Translations under genes and position numbers: made by a program
The notes under the pieces: model-generated
Told to the model about the DNA's origin: nothing
The model's database searches: none
Seen by the model: only the letters and a program-made list of their open reading frames with translations
Assembly: GCF_000381085.1 (NCBI RefSeq)
Contig: NZ_KB905899.1
Location: 930,001-994,000, forward strand
Direction: 5' to 3'
Origin: Thiomicrorhabdus arctica DSM 13458
GTDB lineage: Bacteria; Pseudomonadota; Gammaproteobacteria; Thiomicrospirales; Thiomicrospiraceae
DNA length: 64,000 bases
In this document: piece by piece, positions 19,121 through 27,924 of the stretch
Layout of the letters: each line of letters begins with the position of its first letter
Position numbering within the stretch: position 1 is the first letter of the stretch

Positions 19121-20375
19121 TTAGACAGTAATCTGTACAGATTCCGTAGATTTATCGTGATAAGCCATATCAAAACACACTACAACGATCACACCGTTCG
19201 CCCGCACAACTTTTGAAATGGTTAAACACAATTGCATATCAATCAACGATCGATAAGGCTTTGAAACATAAATTTGGTCAGGCTGTTGCATTGCTTTGAC
19301 GAAATATTGGCGATTTTTCCAACACAACCCCTTGCCTTTTCGGAACACTTCTAGACGGCCAATGATTTCATCAGAACTGTCTTCATCGCTAATTTGATAA
19401 CCACATTCGTCCAACACAAAATTGCGTTTTACAAAAGACAATAGCCCTATTTTGGCCATTTCTTCCTCAAGAATTTCCTGACTGTGGAGGCCTTCTAGAC
19501 TGGCAAAAAATGCTTCATAACCTTTTCTTTGTATTCCTCGAACAAACGCTTTTTCTCGAAGATAGTCAGGATAAGACTCAATGACATCCTTCACTAGCTC
19601 CTGGCCTTCAAGAAGCTTGTCAAACGTTTTACAGGGTCTAGCAAAATAAAATCCTTGCACTAAGTCCACCCCAACATCCATCGCTAATAAGGCTTGTTCT
19701 TTAGTTTCGATGCCTTCTAATAAACAGACACTGCCAGCTTCTTTAATCAGTTTTGTGAGATTACGTAAAACACTTTGACTACGTAAACTCTTGGTTGCTT
19801 CTAATAAAACACCCCTATCAAGCTTCACGATATCCGGTTGTGCCTTCCAAATTCGATCTACATTAGAGTGCCCGGCACCAAAATCATCTAATGCAATAAG
19901 ACACCCTAATTTTCTAAGAACCAAAATAATCTCTTCAAATAAAACCTCATCACTAATTTCACTTTCAACGACTTCAATGACGACTTCATAACCCTGCATC
20001 TTAAACTTTGTAATTAAATCGCCCAGGCAAATGTCACTTAGGTTCGTCACCCCCCTGGAAATCTAAATTTAAGAACAACCAGCTGTTCGGTATTTTGGAG
20101 GTTTGCCAGTTGCGTAAATGAAGTGTATTCAATCGTTGGCTAAATTCAGCATTTGTAAGTTCATTAGGGACACGTAAGCACTCATTAACAGATACTTGAA
20201 ACCCTGTTTTCTCTGATCGTCCACGCACCAATGCCTCAGCGCCAATACAAGCTTGGTTAGAAAAGCTATAAATTGGTTGAAAGACGGAATAGAGTTCTTT
20301 TCCCTCCATTTCCATTACATTTAGTTTCGACTTAACAAGTTGACTCTCTATAATGCCTTGCGGTCTAACATTCAT
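19121..20375 (-). pseudogene. EAL-domain c-di-GMP phosphodiesterase with C-terminal sensor, split by a frameshift at a G6 tract
   Basis: Two overlapping frames together encode one protein. The first (20375 to 20034) starts MNVRPQGIIESQ and holds EALVRGRSEKTG and SWLFLNLDFQGG. The second (20050 to 19121) continues with TNLSDICLGDL, VVES, DDFGAGHSN, VKLDRG, LLEGIETKEQ and VQGFYFARP. All catalytic EAL motifs are therefore present but in two frames. The break sits at six G residues on the coding strand (20050-20055). With five Gs the text reads FQGVTNLSDI without interruption. After the EAL domain a ~170-residue region ends KNRQYFVKAMQ...YVSKPYRSL, like a PDC/Cache sensor. It could be an error in the read, a fixed mutation, or a phase-variable switch. 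Confidence 0.85.
20050..20055 (-). repeat. Homopolymer G6 tract at the EAL frameshift
   Basis: Six Cs on the plus strand (six Gs in the coding sense) mark exactly the point where the EAL reading frame changes. Loss of one G, or skipping of one base by RNA polymerase or ribosome, restores a continuous frame. Confidence 0.9.
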
Positions 20376-20423
20376 CGTTATTCATCCAATACCTGTGTTG
20401 TAAACTGCATCAATTGCTTAGTA

Positions 20424-21281
20424 TTATTTCTCACTAATTACAAACTTACTGTAAACCGAAAGTGATAAAATAATTAAAGACACGCCAATAATCAGATAAA
20501 GTGCATAAATCATTTGACTTGGATCATCCAATGCAATCTTAAAGACCACCATCAAGGCTTCGATAGAGAGCGCGATAATAATCGCCGTTAAAAACTTAAG
20601 CAGCAACCTGCTTTCATCTTTCTTATCAGAGTAGGCCTTAAAAAACACCTCTCGTTCTAACAATGTCTTAGCCAAATCAAAAATAGCCAACCCCATTGTC
20701 AATGCAATAATTGGTTTAAAAACACTTTCTAGACTGTAATTTTCAGGCGCCAATAATTGAGATGACAAGTAATCATAAAAGGCATAACCAATCGACATTA
20801 AAGAGAAAAACATTAATGAAACGCCAATAGCCAAGTAAAAATACTTGGTCACTCGATTAAATATACTGTGGCGTTCCAGCACACCAAATAATGTCAATAA
20901 AATGGTTATATTAAAATCAAAGAAAAAGTATTGATCTCCTATGGAATACATCAGAGTGACACAGGGCTCACCTGTAGCGGAACTAATATAAGGCGTACTA
21001 ATCGCCACATTTTCATCTCTGGCTTCAACCTTAGAGATTAAATACGTTCTATTTTTACCGATTGAACTTTCATCAATAGAACTTCTTTTAATATTTGGGG
21101 AGGTTTGATTATAAGACTGATCTGCAATATAGATCAGCTCTAGACTTGGGAAAATAGCAAATAACTGCTTTATTTCAGGCAAGCCAGATTGCGCGATATG
21201 ACCATTAGTGCGAATAGTTTCAATTAACAACTTCTCTATTTCCAACCTATTCTGGTTGTAGAGGGTAATCACTTCTTGCAT
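20424..21281 (-). CDS. Membrane protein with N-terminal PDC-like sensor region, function unknown
   Basis: A 285-residue protein. The first ~125 residues look like a PDC/Cache-type sensor (FAIFPSLELIYIADQ, YISSATGEPCVTLMYS) and are followed by about four transmembrane helices (~148-170, ~190-215, ~237-257, ~262-282). No output domain is present. It lies 48 bases upstream of the EAL gene on the same strand, so the pair probably act together, one sensing at the membrane and the other degrading c-di-GMP. The assignment rests on pattern recognition only. Confidence 0.6.
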   Translation of the reverse strand: MQEVITLYNQNRLEIEKLLIETIRTNGHIAQSGLPEIKQLFAIFPSLELIYIADQSYNQTSPNIKRSSIDESSIGKNRTYLISKVEARDENVAISTPYISSATGEPCVTLMYSIGDQYFFFDFNITILLTLFGVLERHSIFNRVTKYFYLAIGVSLMFFSLMSIGYAFYDYLSSQLLAPENYSLESVFKPIIALTMGLAIFDLAKTLLEREVFFKAYSDKKDESRLLLKFLTAIIIALSIEALMVVFKIALDDPSQMIYALYLIIGVSLIILSLSVYSKFVISEK

Positions 21282-21390
21282 AAGACCTCCTTGTCTATTG
21301 TTGTAATTAGTTAAGCGTCTTAAGCTAAAATCTTTCTTTCAAAAAACTAGACGGTTTAACTTAACGCCTTAAAATAGTATTTAAAATGAC

Positions 21391-22185
21391 TTAGTGTTCG
21401 ACCTTTCTTTGCTTTTCATATAAAAATCGCATCACCTCTGAACGATAATGGTTATAAGTTGGGTCATCAGCCAGTGCCAACCGATCTCTTGGATGTGGTA
21501 AATCTATTTTTAAAATTTCACCAATGGTTGCATTTGGACCATTAGTCATCATGACAATTCGATCTGATAACAAGACCGCTTCATCGACATCATGGGTAAT
21601 CATAATCACCGTGTTATTTAACGCTTTCTGTATCTCCATCAAGGAATCCTGCAAATGCGCTCTCGTTAATGCATCGAGAGCCCCAAATGGCTCATCCATT
21701 AGCATCACTTCAGGCTGCATCGCTAAAGCTCTGGCAATCCCAACACGTTGTTTCATTCCACCAGAGATCTCGTCAGGTCGTTTATGCATCGCATGATCCA
21801 TATGAACGAGTTTTAAGTTGTACTCAATCCACTCTTTTTTCTCAGCGGCCGTTTTACTTTTCTTAAAGACTTGGTCAACGGCTAATTCGACGTTTTCATA
21901 AGCACTCAACCAAGGTAATAAAGAATGGTTTTGGAAAACGACCGCTCTTTCTGGACCGGGTGAATTCACTTCACGTCCATCTAAAAGTACACCACCTTCC
22001 GTCGCTTCATAAAGCCCGGCAACAATGTTTAACACGGTTGATTTACCACAACCTGAGTGACCAATCAGAGAGACGAATTCTCCTTGATCAATTTTTAAAT
22101 TAATATCTCTAAGGGCTCGAAAAGGCCCTCTTGGGGTTGGAAACTCAATTCCAACATTGGTTAATTCTAAGTGGACTTCTGACAT
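21391..22185 (-). CDS. nrtD: Nitrate/nitrite ABC transporter ATP-binding protein
   Basis: ATPase that powers nitrate import. Walker A is GHSGCGKSTVLNIV, the signature is EISGGMKQRVGIARAL and Walker B is VMLMDEPFGALDALTRAHLQ, the form typical of the NrtD/TauB/SsuB group. 264 residues, a single ABC domain without the NrtC-type fused binding domain. It is the last gene of nrtA-nrtB-nrtD, 28 bases after nrtB. Substrate is assigned from the neighbours. Confidence 0.92.
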   Translation of the reverse strand: MSEVHLELTNVGIEFPTPRGPFRALRDINLKIDQGEFVSLIGHSGCGKSTVLNIVAGLYEATEGGVLLDGREVNSPGPERAVVFQNHSLLPWLSAYENVELAVDQVFKKSKTAAEKKEWIEYNLKLVHMDHAMHKRPDEISGGMKQRVGIARALAMQPEVMLMDEPFGALDALTRAHLQDSLMEIQKALNNTVIMITHDVDEAVLLSDRIVMMTNGPNATIGEILKIDLPHPRDRLALADDPTYNHYRSEVMRFLYEKQRKVEH

Positions 22186-22213
22186 TTAAATTCTCCTAAC
22201 CCTATTGGCTTTA

Positions 22214-23221
22214 TTAACGCAATGTTGCTGACTTATCCCAAGATACGGCTTGCTGAATCATCAACATGCCTCTATCTAAAATAAATCCAACAATACCGAT
22301 TACAACCACTGCAACCATAATGCGTCCTAAAGAATCAGAACTTCCATTTTGGAACTCATCCCAAACAAACTTACCTAAACCAGGGTTTTGAGCCAACATT
22401 TCTGCTGCAATCAAGACCATCCAAGCAATACCAAAAGAGATACGTAAACCGGTAAACATCATAGGAATTGAGCATGGCAGCACAATTTTTCGAATATGAG
22501 TCCACCAATTTAAACTCAGTACTTGGCTGACATTTTTAAGATCTTGAGTCACCGTGGCAACGCCAGCAGCCGTATTAATAATGGTTGGCCACAAACAACA
22601 CAGTAAAACCGTAAACATAGAGTTTAAGAACGCCTTATCAAACATAGGATCATCCGTGACATAGACAGCCGAGACCACCATGGTGACTAAAGGTAACCAA
22701 GCTAAGGGAGAAACGGGTTTAAATATTTGAATAATAGGATTAAATGCGGCATAAGCATTACTACTTAACCCAATAACAATGCCAATCGGTACGGCAATCA
22801 AAGAGGCTAGTAAAAAACCACTAATGACAGTAACTAAACTACGACCAATCTGGTCAAAAAAAGTAGGTGGACCTGTGTAATCACGGACTTTAACCTCTGC
22901 TTCTGAATTGGCGGCCAATTTTTTCTCATTACGAACATATTGTCGTTCGTAAAATGCCTGCTCTTTTAGAGAAGAGGCTTTAGCTTCATCCACTAAAGAA
23001 ACAAACTGTTCATAGGTCTGTTGAGGGCCTGGAAACTGACCTAAAGAAGTATGGATATGGGATGCAGCACCTTGCCAAATGAGCAGAAAAACAAAAATAC
23101 CTGTTAAAGGCAAACCAACCATCTTCACTATGGCATTAAGCTGACCTTTACGATTCTCGCCAATAACCAGTTTATAAAAGGGCTCGATTGTTGGCCATTT
23201 TAAAGGATTCATATATTTCAC
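22214..23221 (-). CDS. nrtB: Nitrate/nitrite ABC transporter permease
   Basis: Inner-membrane channel subunit of a BPD-type importer. One helix near residues 30-50, then a hydrophilic segment (~55-120) found in NrtB/CmpB proteins, then a block of five to six helices. Near the end GIAWMVLIAAEMLAQNPGLGKFVWDEFQN is the NrtB-type continuation of the EAA loop that contacts the ATPase. 335 residues. A hairpin with 7-bp arms (ACTCTAT / ATAGAGT, 23249-23277) lies between nrtA and nrtB and could stabilise or process the message. Confidence 0.92.
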   Translation of the reverse strand: MKYMNPLKWPTIEPFYKLVIGENRKGQLNAIVKMVGLPLTGIFVFLLIWQGAASHIHTSLGQFPGPQQTYEQFVSLVDEAKASSLKEQAFYERQYVRNEKKLAANSEAEVKVRDYTGPPTFFDQIGRSLVTVISGFLLASLIAVPIGIVIGLSSNAYAAFNPIIQIFKPVSPLAWLPLVTMVVSAVYVTDDPMFDKAFLNSMFTVLLCCLWPTIINTAAGVATVTQDLKNVSQVLSLNWWTHIRKIVLPCSIPMMFTGLRISFGIAWMVLIAAEMLAQNPGLGKFVWDEFQNGSSDSLGRIMVAVVVIGIVGFILDRGMLMIQQAVSWDKSATLR

Positions 23222-23291
23222 CTTTGAATGAGTTGAATACTCAAAAATACTCTATCAACACACGGTGCCAATAGAGTCATTTATGATTGAA

Positions 23292-24686
23292 TTAAAGTTT
23301 AGTTGAACCCTTAAGTCCGATTGTCATGCTGTCAATATAGGCATTCGGTTTAGTACCATCATAGGGAACACCATCCATAAAGTCGTTTTGAACACCACGG
23401 AAACCATCTGATTCAGACACACCAGGGAAGTCAGTTTCTTTAAATTTACCGTCAGCAATCAACTCATTAACGGCTTGTTTGTAAATATCAGGACGATACA
23501 CCTTTTTAGCCATGTCTTTGTACCAAGAATCCGTTTTCTGTTCAGAAATTTGTCCCCAACGACGCATTTGAGTCATGTACCAAATGGCATCTGAATAGTA
23601 CGGATAGGTTGCGTTATAACGGAAGAACACATTGAAATCGGGCTCAGAACGCTGATCCCCTTTTTCATATTCAAATGTACCCGTCATTGAATTAGCAATG
23701 ACTTTGTAATCTGCTCCAACATAGTTTGATTTAGATAAAATTTTCACTGCTGCTGGACGGTTTTTATTGTTTTCAGCATCTAACCAATAGGCTGCTCGGA
23801 TCATTGCTTTAACGACACGAATCGTTGTGTTTGGATACTTCTCATAGAAATCTTCACGCAGTCCAAATACTTTTTCAGGATTGTTCTTTTGAATTGAGTT
23901 ATCAGAGATCACTGGGACACCAATGCCTTTAAAAACAGCTTGCTGATTCCAAGGCTCGCCAACACAGTAACCTTCAATCGTGCCAGCCTCCATAGTCGCA
24001 GGCATTTGAGGTGGCGGCGTAACAGAAAGCAAAACGTCAGCCTCCAACGTTCCTGCCGTATTGCCCCTGTCAGGTGCATAAAAACCTGGATTTAACCCCC
24101 CTGCGGCTAGCCAATAACGTAGTTCATAATTATGTGTTGAAACAGGAAAGACCATACCCATTTTGAAAGACTTACCAGCGTCTTTATAAGATTGTACGAC
24201 AGGCTTTAAAGCTGAGGCGCTGATGGGGTGTACAGGTTTGTCGCCATCCATCTTGACGTACGGCTTCATTGCAGCCCAAGTCTTGTTGGAAACCGTAATG
24301 GCGTTGCCATTTAAATCCATTGAGATAGGAGTAATAATATTTGCTTTGGTGCCGTACCCCATTGTCGCGGCAATCGGCTGACCCGCTAACATGTGCGCAC
24401 CGTCCAACTGGCCGTCAATAACGCGATCTAAGAGTACCTTCCAGTTGGCTTGCGCTTCTAACTGAACATAGAGCCCTTCATCTTCGAAATAACCATTTTC
24501 AGCAGCAATAGCTAAAGGTGCCATATCCGTTAATTTGATAAAACCAAATTTTAACTCTTCTTTTTCGGGTGCGCCTAAGGCGTAGGCACTAGAAACATAG
24601 GCACCTGATGAAAATGCCATAACGGTACTCACTGCAAGTACGGTTTTCTTTAAGAAATGACGACGTGATGATTTGAATGCAGACAT
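23292..24686 (-). CDS. nrtA: Nitrate/nitrite ABC transporter substrate-binding protein, Tat-exported
   Basis: Periplasmic binding component for nitrate uptake. A twin-arginine signal [17 protein letters not shown] is followed by the mature sequence [22 protein letters not shown], characteristic of NrtA/CmpA. YCVGEPWN is the family motif around the nitrate site. 464 residues. A good ribosome site (aaaggaaggg) precedes the start. Expression is probably controlled by the sigma54-type promoter and ANTAR leader upstream. Confidence 0.94.
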   Translation of the reverse strand: MSAFKSSRRHFLKKTVLAVSTVMAFSSGAYVSSAYALGAPEKEELKFGFIKLTDMAPLAIAAENGYFEDEGLYVQLEAQANWKVLLDRVIDGQLDGAHMLAGQPIAATMGYGTKANIITPISMDLNGNAITVSNKTWAAMKPYVKMDGDKPVHPISASALKPVVQSYKDAGKSFKMGMVFPVSTHNYELRYWLAAGGLNPGFYAPDRGNTAGTLEADVLLSVTPPPQMPATMEAGTIEGYCVGEPWNQQAVFKGIGVPVISDNSIQKNNPEKVFGLREDFYEKYPNTTIRVVKAMIRAAYWLDAENNKNRPAAVKILSKSNYVGADYKVIANSMTGTFEYEKGDQRSEPDFNVFFRYNATYPYYSDAIWYMTQMRRWGQISEQKTDSWYKDMAKKVYRPDIYKQAVNELIADGKFKETDFPGVSESDGFRGVQNDFMDGVPYDGTKPNAYIDSMTIGLKGSTKL

Positions 24687-24746
24687 GGCAAGACCCTTCC
24701 TTTATTTATATGTATTTACTAAACTTACAAAGCTTAAAGAATTCAG

Positions 24747-24830
24747 ATATATAAATAGAAGGGATATGATTGCTCTACAGCCCTCCCATCAATAGGAAGA
24801 ATTCTAGAGCAACATTACTCGATTAACTTA
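24747..24830 (-). promoter_or_regulatory. nrtA leader: ANTAR-type antitermination RNA and overlapping terminator
   Basis: On the minus strand, two small hairpins have six-base loops with A at position 1 and G at position 4, the signature bound by ANTAR proteins. P1 has loop AUCGAG (24818-24823) on a short stem with a mismatch. P2 has loop AUUGAU (24788-24793) closed by CUUCCU / GGGAGG. Downstream, GGAGGG (24781-24786) can instead pair with CCCUUC (24758-24763), followed by a U-rich tract, to give a terminator that excludes P2. This is the expected architecture for NasT control: antiterminator formed, terminator prevented, nrtABD expressed. Read by eye, not folded computationally. Confidence 0.7.
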
Positions 24831-24839
24831 GTAACAATC

Positions 24840-24857
24840 AAGCATACCGTAGGCCAA
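24840..24857 (-). promoter_or_regulatory. Sigma54-type promoter of nrtABD
   Basis: The minus strand reads TTGGCCTACGGTATGCT: GG and GC are separated by exactly ten bases, as in -24/-12 promoters (TGGC...TGC). Transcription would start near 24830, just upstream of the ANTAR hairpins. About 75-125 bases upstream lies the dyad CACCAAAA / TTTTGGTG (24932-24965), with NtrC-like half-sites TGCACCA and TGGTG. Confidence 0.6.
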
Positions 24858-25049
24858 TATTAAATTTATCATTATTTTCATGGTGTTAATAAAAATAACA
24901 CAACATAACCAGTTATTTAAACATGGGTTATCACCAAAAAAGACTGCCTTACATTTATTTTGGTGCAACCGTTCTTTAGATAGTGATGAACAGAATAGAA
25001 GTTTAGAAAAGTATATGAGAAATTTAGGCGAATAATGGAAACAGAGGAA

Positions 25050-26201
25050 CTAAAGAAAGAGATCCTCTCCCAACAAATACCTTTCATTTACCCGAGGAAC
25101 AGCATGCTCTCCTTCCACTTTTGAATTTACACTCGGAACAGAAATGCCATGCGCCAACAATATTTTACGATACAAATCGGTCCGATACGTTGCTGCAACA
25201 ACGGCTTTAATATCAAAATCTCCAGAAATCTGACCGACAGCCTGCATTTGTTGCAAAATCCACTCTGCATGAGATTGCCACGGGAAATTGGCTTGATGCT
25301 TAAAGGGCAGTGAAAAATTTGGAACACTACGACACGTTTTATAGACTGGGTTACAAACCTGGCCACTGAGCGCACTCTCAATACTGGACACCGGTGCATT
25401 GACATACTCTTCCATCGCCAAATAAGAGATCAATGCTGGACGATTCTCCGCGTGATCAATCCACCGACTTGCTTGATATAATGCCCAAATTAGCCTGTTA
25501 TGAATATCCGAATTGTTTTTTGCCCACTCTTCAGTGACCGCTAACACTTTCTCTGGCGCATTATTCCAGATTTCACAACCCGTTATAATCGTTACACCTA
25601 CTCGCCGCTTGACCGCATGCGTATTCCAGGGCTCACCGACACAATAACCATCAATAACCTCCTCCTCCAAGGCTTGAACGACGCGGGATGGCGGCACAAC
25701 TAACACCTCTACATCCTCATTAATATCGACCCCTACTGTTTGCAACCAATGACTTAACAAGTAGTAATGCATCGAAAAAGGAAAAACCACAGCGAAGCGT
25801 AACTTAGCCTTAAACTGCTCTTTGCGAACCTTTATAACCTGCTTTAAAACACTGGCGGTTTTTTCAGGACACTCAATTAACTCAGGTTCGTAAGCAAGCA
25901 TCGCCTCAAACAATACATTAGAAACACTTACTGCATTGCCATTCAATCCAAATGAGTATGCCGTTAGCAATGGCTTTTTAATGCCACTCTGCCCTAAGGT
26001 TGTTGCTATCAACATCGGGGCCAACATATGTGCGGCATCAAACTCACCATAGACGAGTTTATCTCGAATATTTGCCCAAGAAACCTCTTTGCAAAGAGTG
26101 ACATCCAACCCTTCCTGCGCAAAAAAACCCTCTTCTTTAGCGACAATCAAAGGCGCACAGTCCGTCAATGGGCTAAACCCTACTTTTATCTTATCCAACA
26201 T
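25050..26201 (-). CDS. nasS: NasS-like cytoplasmic nitrate sensor (NrtA-family protein without signal peptide)
   Basis: Closely related in pattern to NrtA ([30 protein letters not shown]) but it starts directly with the mature domain and lacks any export signal, so it should stay in the cytoplasm. Known NasS proteins bind nitrate or nitrite and hold the ANTAR protein NasT inactive until the ligand arrives. 383 residues. The gene starts 12 bases after the first ANTAR gene with GAGGTG as ribosome site, which supports a NasT-NasS pair. A second transporter binding protein is the alternative, but absence of a signal peptide argues against it. Confidence 0.85.
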   Translation of the reverse strand: MLDKIKVGFSPLTDCAPLIVAKEEGFFAQEGLDVTLCKEVSWANIRDKLVYGEFDAAHMLAPMLIATTLGQSGIKKPLLTAYSFGLNGNAVSVSNVLFEAMLAYEPELIECPEKTASVLKQVIKVRKEQFKAKLRFAVVFPFSMHYYLLSHWLQTVGVDINEDVEVLVVPPSRVVQALEEEVIDGYCVGEPWNTHAVKRRVGVTIITGCEIWNNAPEKVLAVTEEWAKNNSDIHNRLIWALYQASRWIDHAENRPALISYLAMEEYVNAPVSSIESALSGQVCNPVYKTCRSVPNFSLPFKHQANFPWQSHAEWILQQMQAVGQISGDFDIKAVVAATYRTDLYRKILLAHGISVPSVNSKVEGEHAVPRVNERYLLGEDLFL

Positions 26202-26213
26202 GCAAATAACACC

Positions 26214-26819
26214 TCATATCTCCATTCCTAACACGCTGATAATATTCTGCGCGACATCCGCTAAGGATTTATTTTGATCCATAGACATTTTTATAATGGC
26301 CTGATGCGCTTCCTGCTCCGTTGTATTTTTATGCTGGACTAACAACTTCTTCGCTTTTTGCACCATCTTATTAGTTTGCAATTCACTCTTTGTCTGTAAT
26401 AACTCATCCTTTAAAGCTTGATACTCCCTAAATCTAGCAATCGCTACCCGCATAATTGAGCGCACTCTTTCAGGGTCTGTATTACGCGCGATATAACCAC
26501 TGACACCCGAACGGATGGCCTCGCGCACAACCGTATCATTATCTTCATCCGCGAACATTACCACTGGCAATGGGTTATGCTCATTTAATAAAGAGACACT
26601 TTCTAGCATATCCCTATCTGGTGAATCGGTATCAATCACAATCATATCCGGCATAATTCTGGCAATTTGTGCCAATAAGTTTGGCCCAGGACTTAAGCGC
26701 TTGATCACTTCATACCCCTGATCCTGAAGGGCCTGACCCAACAGTGCCGAACGCGCGGTATCAGTATCCACCAAGACAACTCTTAGAAACTCACCCCAAT
26801 CCTTAATCACTGAAGCCAC
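26214..26819 (-). CDS. nasT: NasT-like ANTAR response regulator (transcription antiterminator)
   Basis: N-terminal receiver-like domain (residues ~12-125; DTD and VIDTDSPD acidic segments) followed by a coiled linker and a C-terminal ANTAR RNA-binding domain (KAKKLLVQHKNTTEQEAHQAIIKMSMDQNKSLADVAQNI). 201 residues. It probably binds the two-hairpin leader upstream of nrtA and prevents termination when NasS releases it. The frame begins at a GTG at 26819; the first conserved strand (LRVVLVD) starts 11 codons later, so the true start is uncertain. It overlaps no neighbour and sits 33 bases after a second ANTAR gene. Confidence 0.87.
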   Translation of the reverse strand: MASVIKDWGEFLRVVLVDTDTARSALLGQALQDQGYEVIKRLSPGPNLLAQIARIMPDMIVIDTDSPDRDMLESVSLLNEHNPLPVVMFADEDNDTVVREAIRSGVSGYIARNTDPERVRSIMRVAIARFREYQALKDELLQTKSELQTNKMVQKAKKLLVQHKNTTEQEAHQAIIKMSMDQNKSLADVAQNIISVLGMEI

Positions 26820-26852
26820 TCTTCATGTTTAACAATATAATTAAAACAGGCA

Positions 26853-27458
26853 TCATGCAGACAAAGCCACTATGACATCGCAAATTTCATGTGCGACAAT
26901 GGATATTTTTTTACCTTGATCCATCGCCAGTTTGCGCATAGTCTTATATGCTTGATCTTCTGTCATTTTCTTGTGCTCCATCAATAATCCTTTTGCCTTT
27001 TCAATCACCGCGCGCTCGGACAATTTATTTTTAACCTGCGCCAACTCCTTGCGTACTGCGAAACATTCATTGAAACGCGCCATCGCCACATCAATAATAG
27101 GCCTAATTCGATTAGCATCCTTACCATCCACAATGTAAGCCGTCACTCCAACTTTCACCGACTTGGCAATAACCAATGAATCACGTTCACAACTAAAACA
27201 GACGACAGGAAGCGGGCAAAATTGATGCACAATCGCAAATTGCTCAAACAATGCTGTTGAGGGTTTTTTTACATCCAAAACAATCAAGTCCGCAGACATT
27301 TCATTCAGAACATTTAACACATTAGAATCAGTCGAAATTATTTTGATCTGGGTAATACCTGAACGCCTCAGCCCTGCTTCAATCTCATGCGTATTAGCAA
27401 CCTCATCACTGACCAGTAGCACTTTAAAATCTGCTTTCACAATATCAATCTCCATCAT
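26853..27458 (-). CDS. Second ANTAR response regulator, NasT paralogue
   Basis: Same architecture as the next gene: receiver-like domain (FKVLLVSDE, DLIVLDVKKPS) and ANTAR domain (EKAKGLLMEHKKMTEDQAYKTMRKLAMDQGKKISIVAHEI). 201 residues. The two share domain layout but differ at most positions, so this is an old duplication rather than a recent one. It may bind a different leader, form a heterodimer with NasT, or respond to nitrite or ammonium instead. First gene of the minus-strand group ANTAR-nasT-nasS. Confidence 0.85.
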   Translation of the reverse strand: MMEIDIVKADFKVLLVSDEVANTHEIEAGLRRSGITQIKIISTDSNVLNVLNEMSADLIVLDVKKPSTALFEQFAIVHQFCPLPVVCFSCERDSLVIAKSVKVGVTAYIVDGKDANRIRPIIDVAMARFNECFAVRKELAQVKNKLSERAVIEKAKGLLMEHKKMTEDQAYKTMRKLAMDQGKKISIVAHEICDVIVALSA

Positions 27459-27478
27459 TAAGAACCTATTTCATAAAG

Positions 27479-27603
27479 CTTATCCAAGCCCATAAAAATT
27501 AAACATTTTAAATACAATCACTTAACTATTTATTAAGCCTTTATTAAGGCAACATCTAATAATATTGCACCCTAAACTCTTAGAGCTGCATTAACATGGT
27601 GCA
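27479..27603 (-). promoter_or_regulatory. Putative NtrC site and weak sigma54-like promoter upstream of the ANTAR-nasT-nasS genes
   Basis: TGCATTAACATGGTGCA at 27587-27603 differs at two positions from the NtrC consensus TGCACCAACATGGTGCA. A second half-site TTGCACC lies at 27565-27571. About 100 bases downstream on the minus strand, GG-N10-GC (TGGGCTTGGATAAGCTT, near 27479-27495) resembles a weak sigma54 promoter. The spacing fits NtrC control, but the promoter match is poor outside the GG/GC pair. Between here and gnd (to 27924) I see nothing else. Confidence 0.4.
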
Positions 27604-27924
27604 CTACTGCCCTTGTTCGTACATTTTAAAAATCTATGGCTTCAAACAATCGAGAACTGCACGCAGAATTTAAGTGAAAGAATAAAAACAATTTAAATAA
27701 TCAGCTCTGGTTATTTATAAATTTCCGCTTTTCTTCTGCGTAATTACCTGTAGAATTAAAAGTAAGTTTGCAGCGTCGCAAACACCTAAATATTGGCTAA
27801 ATCTGCCACACCTCTTCTAAAACGAATGCAGTGTCACCCGACTAGCCATGCTACCTAAGCATCCAACAAATAAATTTTTTCGTATTAAAGACATAAAAAT
27901 ATTCGATCAAATAAGGAGATTGAC

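Noticed and set aside
25050-26201. Second periplasmic nitrate-binding protein
   Set aside because: No signal peptide, and it is coupled to an ANTAR gene, so NasS is the better call.
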